From the NCBI GenBank assembly GCA_000752035.1, contig CCFE01000018.1:62001-126000 (forward strand): a stretch of 64,000 nt of DNA. The letters run 5' to 3'. A program made the translations under genes and the position numbers. Each line of letters opens with the position of its first letter. Within the stretch, counting starts at the first letter, position 1. The notes under the pieces are model-generated. The model saw only the letters and a program-made list of their open reading frames with translations. It did no database searches and was not told where the DNA came from. This document shows positions 34,048 through 42,769 of the stretch, in pieces. This DNA comes from Bacillus rubiinfantis (GTDB lineage: Bacteria; Bacillota; Bacilli; Bacillales; Cytobacillaceae).

Positions 34048-34392
34048 TTGCAATTAGCCACGGTAGAGATTGAAAAAGTTGCAGCTATCTTAAAGCTCTT
34101 AGGTGATAAGACAAGATTAACGATGGTAAAAATGCTGGCCACGAATGATTATTGTGTTTGCGAATTTGTTGAAATTTTTAAAGTGAGCCAACCTGCTATT
34201 AGTCAGCATGTTCGTAAATTGAAGGATCTTGGAATTGTTACGGAAACTAGAAAAGGGCAATGGATTATTTACTCATTGAATAAAGATAGTGACTATTATC
34301 CATTAATCACAGATTTACTGCAACGTCTTCCCAATCAAGATTATAAACTACAGGAATTAGAGGAACAGGGGTTACGTATCTCGTGTGACTAA
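34048..34392 (+). CDS. arsR: ArsR-family arsenic repressor 2
   Basis: The protein (114 aa) has KLLGDKTRLTMVKML, the inducer-binding CxC in NDYCVCEF, and the helix-turn-helix VSQPAISQHVRKLKDLG. The best start is TTG 34048, 7 nt after GGAGGT; an upstream ATG would place the ribosome site inside the gene. It is first in an eight-gene arsenic operon and probably binds the 16-bp repeats just upstream. Confidence 0.9.
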   Translation: MQLATVEIEKVAAILKLLGDKTRLTMVKMLATNDYCVCEFVEIFKVSQPAISQHVRKLKDLGIVTETRKGQWIIYSLNKDSDYYPLITDLLQRLPNQDYKLQELEEQGLRISCD

Positions 34393-34406
34393 TGGAGGTA
34401 AGGAAT

Positions 34407-35702
34407 TTGATAACTGCAATATTAGCATCAGTCATTTTTTTGGCAACACTCATTTTAGTTATTTGGCAGCCTAAAGGATTGAATATCGGTTGGTCTGCCT
34501 GTGGTGGAGCCATCCTAGCTTTACTAGTGGGTGTAGTCGGTTTTAACGATGTGTTCGAAGTTATCGGCATTACTTGGAACGCAACATTATCTTTTGTCGC
34601 TATTATCATTATTTCATTAATCTTAGATGAGATTGGATTATTTGAATGGGCCGCACTGCATATGGCAAGAGCTGCTAAAGGTAATGGAGTAAAAATGTTT
34701 GTCTATGTCAGTATTTTAGGAGCGATTGTTGCTGCATTATTTGCTAATGATGGCGCTGCCTTAATCCTGACACCGATTGTCCTAGCGATGGTGCGTAATT
34801 TGAATTTTAAAGAAAAACTGGTATTTCCGTTTATTATGGCAAGTGGATTTATCGCAGATACAACTTCATTGCCATTTGTTGTCAGTAACTTAGTTAACAT
34901 TGTATCTGCCGATTTCTTTGGAATTGGGTTCGTAGAATATGCTTTTAGGATGGTTATACCGAACTTATTCTCATTGCTTGCAACGATTACGGTGTTATTA
35001 GTGTATTTTAGAAAAAACATTTCAAAAACGTATGATTTATCTAAATTAAGACAACCGATAGATGCCATTAAAGATCCAAAAATGTTTCGTCTCTCATGGG
35101 TTGTTTTGGGGATATTACTAATTGGATACTTTTCAAGTGAATTCATTAATATTCCTGTTTCAATTGTGGCAGGGATAATTGCTATTGTCTTTTTATTGGT
35201 GGCTCGAAGGAGTAAAGTCGTTAATACAAAAGCAGTTATTAAAGGCGCTCCGTGGAATATCGTGTTTTTCTCAATTGGAATGTACATTGTTGTATATGGT
35301 CTAGGAAATGCATGGCTAACCAATTCATTAGCTAGTGTTATTCAGGCAACTGCCGAGCAAGGGTTATTTGTTGCGACGATAGGAATGGGCTTTATTGCAG
35401 CTTTCCTATCATCCATCATGAATAATATGCCAACGGTTATGATTGATGCATTAGCCATTGCTGAAACCAATACTTCAGGTGTTATCCGAGAGGCGCTGAT
35501 TTATGCGAATATCATTGGATCTGATTTAGGTCCAAAGATTACACCAATTGGTTCTCTTGCAACTTTAGTGTGGCTCCATGTTCTATCTCAAAAAGGGGTT
35601 AAAATTTCATGGGGAACTTATTTCAAGACGGGTATTGTTTTAACAATCCCAATCTTATTTATCACTTTACTAGGTCTGTTTTTAACTTTATTAATTATCT
35701 AA
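34407..35702 (+). CDS. arsB: Arsenite efflux permease ArsB
   Basis: The 431-aa membrane protein has 11-12 hydrophobic segments and ArsB motifs (FANDGAALILTPIVLAM; ASGFIADTTSLPFVVSNLVNI; GSDLGPKITPIGSLATLVWL, split). It exports As(OH)3 either driven by proton-motive force or as the channel of the ArsA ATPase encoded downstream. I prefer TTG 34407 (GGAGGT 7 nt upstream). An alternative ATG at 34392 overlaps the arsR stop as TAATG but has no ribosome site. Confidence 0.93.
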   Translation: MITAILASVIFLATLILVIWQPKGLNIGWSACGGAILALLVGVVGFNDVFEVIGITWNATLSFVAIIIISLILDEIGLFEWAALHMARAAKGNGVKMFVYVSILGAIVAALFANDGAALILTPIVLAMVRNLNFKEKLVFPFIMASGFIADTTSLPFVVSNLVNIVSADFFGIGFVEYAFRMVIPNLFSLLATITVLLVYFRKNISKTYDLSKLRQPIDAIKDPKMFRLSWVVLGILLIGYFSSEFINIPVSIVAGIIAIVFLLVARRSKVVNTKAVIKGAPWNIVFFSIGMYIVVYGLGNAWLTNSLASVIQATAEQGLFVATIGMGFIAAFLSSIMNNMPTVMIDALAIAETNTSGVIREALIYANIIGSDLGPKITPIGSLATLVWLHVLSQKGVKISWGTYFKTGIVLTIPILFITLLGLFLTLLII

Positions 35703-35717
35703 AAGGAGAATGATATT

Positions 35718-36137
35718 ATGTCTAAAAAAACAATTTATTTCTTATGTACAGGTAATTCATGCCGTAGCCAGATGGCAGAAGGATGGGCTAAAAAGCATCT
35801 CAGTGATGAATGGGAAGTAAAAAGTGCCGGAATTGAAGCACATGGATTAAATCCAAATGCTGTTAAAGCCATGAGTGAAGTAGGTATTGACATTTCAAAT
35901 CAAACTTCAGACATTATAGATCCTGAAATTCTAAATAATGCGGACTTTGTTGTAACTTTATGTGGAGATGCTGCGGATAAATGTCCGATGACACCACCAC
36001 ACGTAAAACGTGATCATTGGGGCTTTGATGATCCCGCAAAAGCAGAAGGTACAGAGGAAGAAAAGTGGGCTGTATTCCAACGTGTTCGTGATGAAATTGG
36101 TGAAAGAATCCAACGCTTTGCGGAAACGGGAGAATAA
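35718..36137 (+). CDS. arsC: Arsenate reductase, thioredoxin-coupled
   Basis: This low-molecular-weight-phosphatase-fold enzyme reduces As(V) to As(III). The P-loop CTGNSCRSQ holds the nucleophile Cys10, and the redox pair is in VTLCGDAADKCPM, the arrangement of the S. aureus pI258 and B. subtilis enzymes recycled by thioredoxin. Length (139 aa) is typical. AAAGGAGA precedes the ATG, 15 nt after arsB. A thioredoxin-reductase-like gene further on in the operon fits this chemistry. Confidence 0.96.
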   Translation: MSKKTIYFLCTGNSCRSQMAEGWAKKHLSDEWEVKSAGIEAHGLNPNAVKAMSEVGIDISNQTSDIIDPEILNNADFVVTLCGDAADKCPMTPPHVKRDHWGFDDPAKAEGTEEEKWAVFQRVRDEIGERIQRFAETGE

Positions 36138-36147
36138 GCAGACAATA

Positions 36148-36180
36148 GAATAACCAAGAGGATTTCCTCTTGGTTTTCTT
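36148..36180 (+). terminator. Terminator between arsC and arsD
   Basis: AACCAAGAGG pairs with CCTCTTGGTT and is followed by TTCTTT. With the operator-like sequence just after it, this suggests that arsD-arsA and the following genes have their own promoter. Confidence 0.7.
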
Positions 36181-36189
36181 TAAATAAAC

Positions 36190-36216
36190 AAATAAGTAAA
36201 TGCTTATTTAATAATA
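36190..36216 (+). promoter_or_regulatory. Operator/promoter upstream of arsD
   Basis: The inverted repeat AAATAAG-TAAATG-CTTATTT (36190-36209) resembles the ATATAAGTAAAT repeats upstream of arsR 2. An AT-rich AATAATATAT follows, then the arsD ribosome site GGGAGG. Confidence 0.55.
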
Positions 36217-36233
36217 TATTGGGAGGCTTTTAC

Positions 36234-36596
36234 ATGAATAAAGTTGAGATTTTTGATCCTGCAATGTGTTGTTCCACGGGAGTATGTGGACCAAGTGTTG
36301 ATCCAGAGTTAACTAGAGTAGCGTCTGCTGTTTATTCATTAGAGTCAAAGGGCTTTAATATTAAACGATACCAACTAACAAGTGATCCTGATAAGTTTGC
36401 GGAAAATGAAGAAATAAACCGTGTATTTATAGAAAAAGGACCGAATGCCTTACCAGTGGTTTTAGTTAATGACAAGTTAGTAAAAGTGGGAAGCTACCCT
36501 ACAAATGAAGAATTTGCAGAATGGTTTGGAGTAAAACCAGAAGAATTATATGAAAAACCAAAATCACGAATTTCGTTTAATTTAAATCAACTATAA
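36234..36596 (+). CDS. arsD: ArsD arsenite metallochaperone
   Basis: ArsD hands As(III) to the ArsA ATPase and weakly represses the operon. The 120-aa protein starts MNKVEIFDPAMCCSTGVCGP, which holds the functional vicinal Cys pair and the third Cys, and continues with the thioredoxin-like fold (ALPVVLVNDKLVKVGSYPT). ATG 36234 lies 9 nt after GGGAGG; a TTG upstream overlaps the site. It directly precedes arsA, as is usual. Confidence 0.95.
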   Translation: MNKVEIFDPAMCCSTGVCGPSVDPELTRVASAVYSLESKGFNIKRYQLTSDPDKFAENEEINRVFIEKGPNALPVVLVNDKLVKVGSYPTNEEFAEWFGVKPEELYEKPKSRISFNLNQL

Positions 36597-36620
36597 TCCA
36601 TTCGAAAGAAGGCAAAAGAT

Positions 36621-38384
36621 ATGTATCCATTATTTAGTCCGAATCATGTTGATACTCAATTTTTATTTTTAACAGGAAAAGGCGGAGTAGGAAAAACATC
36701 GACAGCTTGTGCAACAGCAGTAGCATTGGCGGATAGTGGAAAAAGTGTATTGTTAATAAGTACAGATCCTGCTTCTAATCTGCAAGATGTATTTGGAATC
36801 GAACTTACAAGCACCCCAAAAGCAGTGCCAGCCGTTGAAAATTTATTTGCAAGCAATATTGACCCAGAAGCATCCGCAAAAGCTTACCGTGAAAGTGTGG
36901 TTGGTCCATATCGTGATAAATTTCCAGAAGCAGTAGTGGCTACGATGGAAGAACAATTGTCAGGTGCTTGTACGGTTGAAATTGCTGCATTTGATGAGTT
37001 TACGGGTTTTCTTACAAATAGTGAAATTACAGATCAATATGACCATATTATTTTTGATACAGCGCCAACTGGTCATACGTTACGCCTTTTACAACTCCCA
37101 ACAGCTTGGAATGGATTTTTAGAAGAAAGTACGCATGGCGCATCCTGTTTAGGCCCTTTATCTGGGTTAGCAGATAAAAAGAGTCTTTATTCAAACGCAG
37201 TATCTGCCCTTTCTAACCCTTCTAAAACGACGCTTATATTGGTAACCAGACCAGATGTTTCATCTCTTTTAGAAGCAGATCGTGCTTCAAAGGAACTGAA
37301 AGAAATTGGAATTAAAAACCAAATGCTCATTATAAATGGCCTTCTTCAAAATCACAATGAGAACGATGAAATCTCATCTGCTTTTTATCATCGACAAAGA
37401 GATGCGTTAAAACAAATTCCGGATAATTTACATGAGACTATTACGTACTCGTTACCGTATGTTTCCTATTCTTTAACAGGTGTAGAAAACCTTCGAAACT
37501 TGTTTAAACCATCCAAAGTTTTAGCAACTTTGAATGAAGAAATTCCATCCGTAAATCTTCCGGGATTACAAGCTGTCATTGATGACTTTTCAGTAAAAGG
37601 TACAAAGTTGATTTTTACAATGGGTAAAGGTGGTGTTGGAAAAACAACTGTTGCATCAGCTATCGCAGTTGGCTTAGTTGAAAAAGGACATCAGGTCCAT
37701 TTAACCACTACAGATCCGGCAGCACATTTGGACTATCAATTCCAAAGTGGTCATCTAAATCAAAACCTAACCATTAGCAGCATTAGTCCGAAAAAAGAGG
37801 TTGAAAAGTACAAAGCTGAAGTGCTTTCGAAATCGAGTAAGGATTTAGATGAAGCTGGACTTGCTTATTTAAGAGAAGATTTAGAATCACCATGTACAGA
37901 AGAAATTGCCGTTTTCCAAGCCTTTGCAGAAGTTGTAGCTAAATCGGAAAATGAGATTGTCGTCATTGATACAGCACCCACAGGGCATACCTTACTATTA
38001 TTAGATGCCTCAGAGTCTTATAGTAAAGAAATCGAAAGGTCAACAGGAGAAGTGCCAGAAAGTGCAAGAAAACTGTTGCCACAAATTCGAAATCCAAAAG
38101 AAACATCTGTAGTGATTGTCACACTGGCAGAAGCGACACCTGTTTTAGAAGCATCTAGATTACAAGACGATTTAAGACGGGCAAGTATAAATCCAAAATG
38201 GTGGGTCATTAATCAAAGTTTATCTGCCACTAATACAAACGATCCTATTTTAAAAGGGAAAGCATTGGCAGAAAAAGAATGGATTCAAGAAGTGAGGGAT
38301 AACAAGTCTGAAAAGTGTGCCGTTATTCCGTGGTTACCAGAAGAAAAAATTGGGTACAACAAGCTAAAAGATTATATTCATTAA
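36621..38384 (+). CDS. arsA: ArsA arsenite-stimulated ATPase
   Basis: The 587-aa cytosolic ATPase is the energy unit of the ArsAB pump. It is an internal duplication with two deviant Walker A motifs (TGKGGVGKTS near residue 20; MGKGGVGKTT near residue 336). Each half has a matching DTAPTGHTLRLLQLP or DTAPTGHTLLLLDAS switch and metalloid cysteines in SGACTVE and ESPCTEE. It follows arsD by 24 nt with GAAGGC as ribosome site. Confidence 0.96.
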   Translation: MYPLFSPNHVDTQFLFLTGKGGVGKTSTACATAVALADSGKSVLLISTDPASNLQDVFGIELTSTPKAVPAVENLFASNIDPEASAKAYRESVVGPYRDKFPEAVVATMEEQLSGACTVEIAAFDEFTGFLTNSEITDQYDHIIFDTAPTGHTLRLLQLPTAWNGFLEESTHGASCLGPLSGLADKKSLYSNAVSALSNPSKTTLILVTRPDVSSLLEADRASKELKEIGIKNQMLIINGLLQNHNENDEISSAFYHRQRDALKQIPDNLHETITYSLPYVSYSLTGVENLRNLFKPSKVLATLNEEIPSVNLPGLQAVIDDFSVKGTKLIFTMGKGGVGKTTVASAIAVGLVEKGHQVHLTTTDPAAHLDYQFQSGHLNQNLTISSISPKKEVEKYKAEVLSKSSKDLDEAGLAYLREDLESPCTEEIAVFQAFAEVVAKSENEIVVIDTAPTGHTLLLLDASESYSKEIERSTGEVPESARKLLPQIRNPKETSVVIVTLAEATPVLEASRLQDDLRRASINPKWWVINQSLSATNTNDPILKGKALAEKEWIQEVRDNKSEKCAVIPWLPEEKIGYNKLKDYIH

Positions 38385-38402
38385 TCAGTGGGGGAATCGA
38401 GT

Positions 38403-39350
38403 ATGGAAAAAGTGGTGATTTTAGGAACAGGTCCAGCAGGGTTAACAGCTGCTATTTATCTTGCAAGAGCAAATATGAAACCAGTTGTGATTGAAGGTGA
38501 TCAACCGGGCGGACAGTTGACTCTTACAACAGAGGTTGAAAACTTTCCGGGTTTTCCTAACGGAATCATGGGACCAGAATTAATGGAGAATATGAGAAAG
38601 CAAGCAGAGCGTTTTGGGGCTGAATTTAAAAGAGGCTGGGTTACAAATATAGATTTATCAAAGAAACCATTTTGCTTAGATGTTAACGGTATTGGTGAAA
38701 TTGAAACGGAATCACTTATCCTTTCAACAGGTGCTTCCGCAAAACTTTTAAATATACCGGGAGAGAGAGAGAACATAGGTCGCGGAGTTAGTACATGTGC
38801 CACTTGTGATGGGTTTTTCTTTCGCGGTAAAAAAGTGATTATCGTTGGCGGTGGGGATTCTGCTATGGAAGAAGCGAATTTTCTAACAAAGTTTGCAAGT
38901 GAAGTCATCATTGTCCATAGAAGAGATGAACTCCGAGCTTCAAAAATTATGCAGGATCGTGCGAGAGAAAATGCAAAAATATCTTGGAAACTTAATAAAA
39001 CACCACTAGAAGTAATGGCAGGAGAAAATGGTGTTACAGGGTTAAAAGTGAAAAATAATGAGACCAATGAAGAAGAGATTATTGAAACGGATGGGATTTT
39101 TGTCGCTATCGGACATAAACCAAATACATCATTTTTGAATGGTCAGATAGATACAGATGAAACAGGGTATATCAATGTTGTACCCGGTACTACTGAAACC
39201 AATGTTCCGGGGGTATTTGCTTGTGGGGATGTACAAGACAAAAAATACCGTCAAGCGATTACTGCCGCCGGTACGGGATGTATGGCAGCACTAGATGCGG
39301 AAAGATATTTAGAAGGAAATGCAGTTCATGATTGGAGTAAATCATCATAG
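38403..39350 (+). CDS. Thioredoxin-reductase-like flavoprotein
   Basis: The 315-aa protein has the FAD-binding GTGPAGLTAAIYLARA, the redox disulfide CATCDGFFF, and the NADPH-binding GGGDSAMEEANFL, then FACGDVQDKKYRQAITAAG. It is a low-molecular-weight TrxB-type enzyme that would recycle the thioredoxin needed by ArsC. ATG 38403 is chosen, with GGGGGA upstream. Dedicated trxB copies inside ars operons are known in Firmicutes. Confidence 0.92.
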   Translation: MEKVVILGTGPAGLTAAIYLARANMKPVVIEGDQPGGQLTLTTEVENFPGFPNGIMGPELMENMRKQAERFGAEFKRGWVTNIDLSKKPFCLDVNGIGEIETESLILSTGASAKLLNIPGERENIGRGVSTCATCDGFFFRGKKVIIVGGGDSAMEEANFLTKFASEVIIVHRRDELRASKIMQDRARENAKISWKLNKTPLEVMAGENGVTGLKVKNNETNEEEIIETDGIFVAIGHKPNTSFLNGQIDTDETGYINVVPGTTETNVPGVFACGDVQDKKYRQAITAAGTGCMAALDAERYLEGNAVHDWSKSS

Positions 39351-39363
39351 CAGGAGGGAAAAC

Positions 39364-39792
39364 ATGACAACAAAGAATTATCAAGAATTAGTAAAGGAAC
39401 GTATTTACATCGGTGGTGCAGATGATGTAGAAGATATGATGAAAAATGAAAAAGTAGATGTCATCTTTGATTTAAGAGCAGAATCTCCAAAGGCTAGCTC
39501 TAATTATAATCGTATACACAGCCCTATTGTGGACGATGCTGAACGCCAAGATGAATCTGTTAAGAAATCCATTGAACAGGTTGTGAATGCGTATAATGAA
39601 GGGAAAAACGTTTATTTCCACTGTCAAGGTGGGAGTAACCGTACAGGTACTGTTGCAATCGGTACATTATTGGCTTTGGGAAATGCAAGTACAATCGAAG
39701 AAGCAGAAGAGATGGCTAAGAACGTACGGCCAAAAATTAGTGTGAAACCAGAGATGAAAGAGACACTGAGAAGAATTTATCCAAATGCATAG
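39364..39792 (+). CDS. Dual-specificity/tyrosine-phosphatase-like protein in the ars operon
   Basis: The 142-aa protein has a cysteine-phosphatase P-loop, YFHCQGGSNRTGTVAIG (CX5R), after a VDVIFDLRAES strand that provides the general acid region. ATG 39364 follows AGGAGGGA; the gene starts 13 nt after the reductase. Small phosphatases of this kind occur in Bacillus arsenic operons, but their substrate is not established. The P-loop could bind arsenate or phosphate. Confidence 0.8.
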   Translation: MTTKNYQELVKERIYIGGADDVEDMMKNEKVDVIFDLRAESPKASSNYNRIHSPIVDDAERQDESVKKSIEQVVNAYNEGKNVYFHCQGGSNRTGTVAIGTLLALGNASTIEEAEEMAKNVRPKISVKPEMKETLRRIYPNA

Positions 39793-39816
39793 TAAATATA
39801 AAGGGAGAGAAATAAA

Positions 39817-40092
39817 ATGAAAATTACAGATGGGGCTAAACAACTGTTAGAGAACTTTTTACAAGAAAAAGGAGCAGAAGGAATTCGTCTTTCTACTGTT
39901 GCGGGATGTTGTGGCCCGCAATTTACGATCACCTTAGATCCACCGATAGAATCGGATAAGATCGAAACGATTAATGGAATTAAAGTAGCCTTCGATTCAA
40001 AAGTTACGGGTACTGAAGAATTAACATTAGATATAGAGGAAAATCAAAATGGTGCTGGATTAGTTTTAATCGGTGCTAGCAGCTGTTGTTAA
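39817..40092 (+). CDS. HesB/IscA-like small cysteine protein in the ars operon
   Basis: The 91-aa protein has a HesB/A-type fold pattern (ITDGAKQLLENFLQEKGAEG, then IRLSTVAGCCGPQFTI) but places its cysteines as an internal CC and a C-terminal SSCC. This differs from the CX(n)CGC of classical Fe-S scaffolds. The vicinal thiol pairs would suit As(III) binding (inference). It is last in the eight-gene operon. Confidence 0.7.
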   Translation: MKITDGAKQLLENFLQEKGAEGIRLSTVAGCCGPQFTITLDPPIESDKIETINGIKVAFDSKVTGTEELTLDIEENQNGAGLVLIGASSCC

Positions 40093-40117
40093 AGGAAAAA
40101 AATTAGAGTGGCAAAAT

Positions 40118-40157
40118 AATAATAGTCGAAGCTGTCATTAGGCAGCTTTTTTTTGTT
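40118..40157 (+). terminator. Terminator of the arsenic operon
   Basis: The stem AAGCTGTC / GGCAGCTT with loop ATTA is followed by eight T residues. Confidence 0.85.
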
Positions 40158-40171
40158 GTAATTACAGTTTC

Positions 40172-40200
40172 AGTACCTCGTCATTTTACGACGAGGTACT
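40172..40200. repeat. Strong hairpin AGTACCTCGTC / GACGAGGTACT
   Basis: Eleven-base perfect arms are separated by ATTTTAC. No T run follows, so it is not a standard terminator. It lies between the ars terminator and the resolvase, where recombination or regulatory sites are expected. Confidence 0.6.
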
Positions 40201-40276
40201 TCTCTATATAAATAAAGTGACAATTTCATGGATAAGTTCAAGTTGAAAGATTGTCAAAACTTCAAAGTATTGAACA

Positions 40277-40308
40277 TGATACCATAGTACTATAAAATAG
40301 GGGTATCA
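40277..40308. promoter_or_regulatory. Possible resolvase site upstream of the resolvase gene
   Basis: TGATACC (40277-40283) and GGTATCA (40302-40308) form an inverted repeat spanning 32 bp around an AT-rich centre, the size of one serine-recombinase subsite. It lies 62 bp upstream of the resolvase start, as in Tn552/Tn3-type elements. Confidence 0.45.
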
Positions 40309-40369
40309 AGCTTAATCAATACTTATGTTCATAAATATATCTCAAATTTTAATGAAAAGGGGTGGTTAT

Positions 40370-40945
40370 TTGAAATATGGGTATGCAAGAGTAAGTACGA
40401 TGCATCAGGATTTACAGGTTCAACTGAAACAGTTAGAGAATGAAAACTGTGACAAAATATACTCAGAAAAATATTCAGGGACAAACAAAAAGCGACCTGA
40501 ATTTCAGAAGTTGATTGATATGTTACAAGAAGGAGATACGTTGGTTGTTACAAAACTAGACCGTTTTGCTCGGAGTACACAAGATGCTCTTGAAATCATT
40601 AAAGATTTATTTGAACGGAATATTAAAGTTCATGTATTGAATATGGGAGTTATCGAAAATACACCCACTGGAAGGTTAATTTTCACGATTTTCTCAGCGT
40701 TTGCAGAGTTTGAACGAGATATGATTGTAGAACGAACTCAAGAAGGGAAAATGTTGGCAAAGCAGAATCCTGACTTCCGAGAGGGGAGGCCAAAAAAATT
40801 TTCAAGGCAGCAAATTAATCATGCATTATCATTACTAGATAATCATTCGTATAAACAAGTGGAAGATATGACTGGGATTTCGGTATCTACGCTTGTTAGG
40901 GCTAAAAAGAAAAATAAAGCCGAGCAAATCAGAACAAAGATATAA
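40370..40945 (+). CDS. Serine recombinase (resolvase/invertase family)
   Basis: The 191-aa protein begins KYGYARVST (catalytic Ser in RVST) and has KLDRFARSTQDAL, FAEFERDMIVERTQEGK, and a C-terminal helix-turn-helix (SYKQVEDMTGISVSTLVRAKK). It resembles resolvases of staphylococcal and Bacillus plasmids and transposons. The TTG at 40370 behind AGGGGTGG is the best start; an ATG at 40352 lies upstream of that site. It may once have resolved dimers of the plasmid or transposon that brought the ars block. Confidence 0.9.
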   Translation: MKYGYARVSTMHQDLQVQLKQLENENCDKIYSEKYSGTNKKRPEFQKLIDMLQEGDTLVVTKLDRFARSTQDALEIIKDLFERNIKVHVLNMGVIENTPTGRLIFTIFSAFAEFERDMIVERTQEGKMLAKQNPDFREGRPKKFSRQQINHALSLLDNHSYKQVEDMTGISVSTLVRAKKKNKAEQIRTKI

Positions 40946-40990
40946 TAAATAATAGAAGCATAATGGATTATATATATGGAGGATAAATCA

Positions 40991-42769
40991 ATGAATGAAG
41001 AATTAAGACATATTCAAACAGGCACAAATATACAGGAAAAAGCAAATTTAATCTGGAGCATTGCTGATGCTCTAAGAGGCTTATACAAGCCACATGAGTA
41101 TGGCGAAGTGATTTTACCAATGACAGTAATTAAACGCTTTCATGACACTTTATTACCTACGAGGGATAAAGTTTTGGAGACATATGAAAAGGTGAAACAC
41201 TTAGAAGTAAAAGGTGGATTTTTACAAAAAGCATCTGGTTATGTTTTTTATAATATCAGCAATTATACATTTGAAAATTTATTATCGGATCCGAACAATA
41301 TTGAAGAAAATTTCCTTGCTTACTTACATGGGTTTTCCGAAAACGTACAGGATGTTTTGAAGAACTTTGACTTTGAAAGAGAAATCACAAAATTAGCTAA
41401 TAATGATAAGTTATTTTTTATTATTCAAGAATTCAATTCAGAAAAAGCCTATATGGGACCAGACAAAATAACAAGCACGGACATGGGGTATATCTTTGAA
41501 GAACTAATTAAGAAATTCTCAGAGAGCTATGATGAAGAAGCTGGTTCCCACTTTACAAGTAGGGATATTATATATCTCATGACAGACCTACTTATTGCAG
41601 AAGAAAAAGACGTTCTTATTGATGAGGGTGTTGCTAAGACAGTATATGACCAAACAATGGGTACATCTCAGATGTTAAGTGCTATGGAAGAGCGATTAAA
41701 AGCATTAGATGCAGAAGCAGAAGTGACTACTTTCGGTCAAGAAATAAACGAACAAACTTATGCTATTGCAAAAGCAGATATAATGGTTCGGGGTGGTAAT
41801 CCGGAGAATATGAAATTAGGAAATACATTAAGTAATGACATGTTTGAAGGTTTTACTTTTGATTATTGTATTTCGAACCCTCCATTTGGAACAGATTGGA
41901 AATCGGAATATAAAAAAGTTAAGGAAGAGCATGATAAGGGTAAACATGGCCGTTTTGGAGTAGGTTTGCCGAAAAAAAATGATGGACAACTCCTATTTTT
42001 ATTAAACGGTCTTAGTAAATTAAAGAATACTGGTAGAATGGCAATAATTCATAATGCTTCGGCTCTATTTACAGGTGCTGCTGGCAGTGGAGAAAGTGAA
42101 ATTCGTCGTTACGTTATTGAGAACGATTGGCTTGAAGCAATAATACAATTACCGAATGATTCATTTTACAATACTGGAATTGCAACGTATATTTGGATAC
42201 TGACGAAAAATAAACCAAAGCATCGAATCGGAAAAATTCAATTGATAGATGCATCTAATATGTATATGTTGAGACGTAAAAGAATTGGGAGTAAACGAGT
42301 TGACATTACTCCTGAATGTAGAGAAATTATAGTTCATGCATATGGAGAATTCTTAAATAAAAAGTATTATCTCAACGAGAAATCTGTAGAGTCGAAAATT
42401 CTTGATAATATTGAATTTGGATACTATAAGGTCACTGTAGAGACACCTCAGTATGATGATTTTAGTAATTTAATCATGAAAAATGGAAAAAAAGTACCTG
42501 ACCCTACAAAAAGAGATACTGAAGAAATACCATTAAAAGAGGATATAAAAACTTATTTTGAAAAGGAAATAAAACCTTTTAACTTAGATGCTTGGATTGA
42601 TGAAAAGAAAACGAAAATTGGTTATGAGATACCTTTCACTAGATTGTTTTATAAATTTACTCAGCCTGAAAAAACAGAGGATATAGCTACAAGAATTAAA
42701 CAACTAGAAGAAGAAATACATAAAGACTTCGAGATATTGTCTGGTCAGGAGGTGGTAATAGATGAGTAG
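40991..42769 (+). CDS. hsdM: Type I restriction-modification DNA methylase subunit HsdM
   Basis: The 592-aa N6-adenine methyltransferase subunit has the HsdM N-terminal helical domain (NLIWSIADALRGLYKPHEYG) and the phosphodegenerate region GSHFTSRDIIYLMTDL. Catalytic motif IV is NPPFGTDW, followed by a QLPNDSFYNTGIATYIW segment. GGAGG lies 8 nt before the ATG at 40991. It overlaps hsdS by 8 nt, so the modification subunits are translationally coupled. Confidence 0.95.
   Translation: MNEELRHIQTGTNIQEKANLIWSIADALRGLYKPHEYGEVILPMTVIKRFHDTLLPTRDKVLETYEKVKHLEVKGGFLQKASGYVFYNISNYTFENLLSDPNNIEENFLAYLHGFSENVQDVLKNFDFEREITKLANNDKLFFIIQEFNSEKAYMGPDKITSTDMGYIFEELIKKFSESYDEEAGSHFTSRDIIYLMTDLLIAEEKDVLIDEGVAKTVYDQTMGTSQMLSAMEERLKALDAEAEVTTFGQEINEQTYAIAKADIMVRGGNPENMKLGNTLSNDMFEGFTFDYCISNPPFGTDWKSEYKKVKEEHDKGKHGRFGVGLPKKNDGQLLFLLNGLSKLKNTGRMAIIHNASALFTGAAGSGESEIRRYVIENDWLEAIIQLPNDSFYNTGIATYIWILTKNKPKHRIGKIQLIDASNMYMLRRKRIGSKRVDITPECREIIVHAYGEFLNKKYYLNEKSVESKILDNIEFGYYKVTVETPQYDDFSNLIMKNGKKVPDPTKRDTEEIPLKEDIKTYFEKEIKPFNLDAWIDEKKTKIGYEIPFTRLFYKFTQPEKTEDIATRIKQLEEEIHKDFEILSGQEVVIDE

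Noticed and set aside
40172..40200. Hairpin as a second terminator of the ars operon
   Set aside because: The stem is strong but has no T run, and a proper terminator already lies at 40118-40157.
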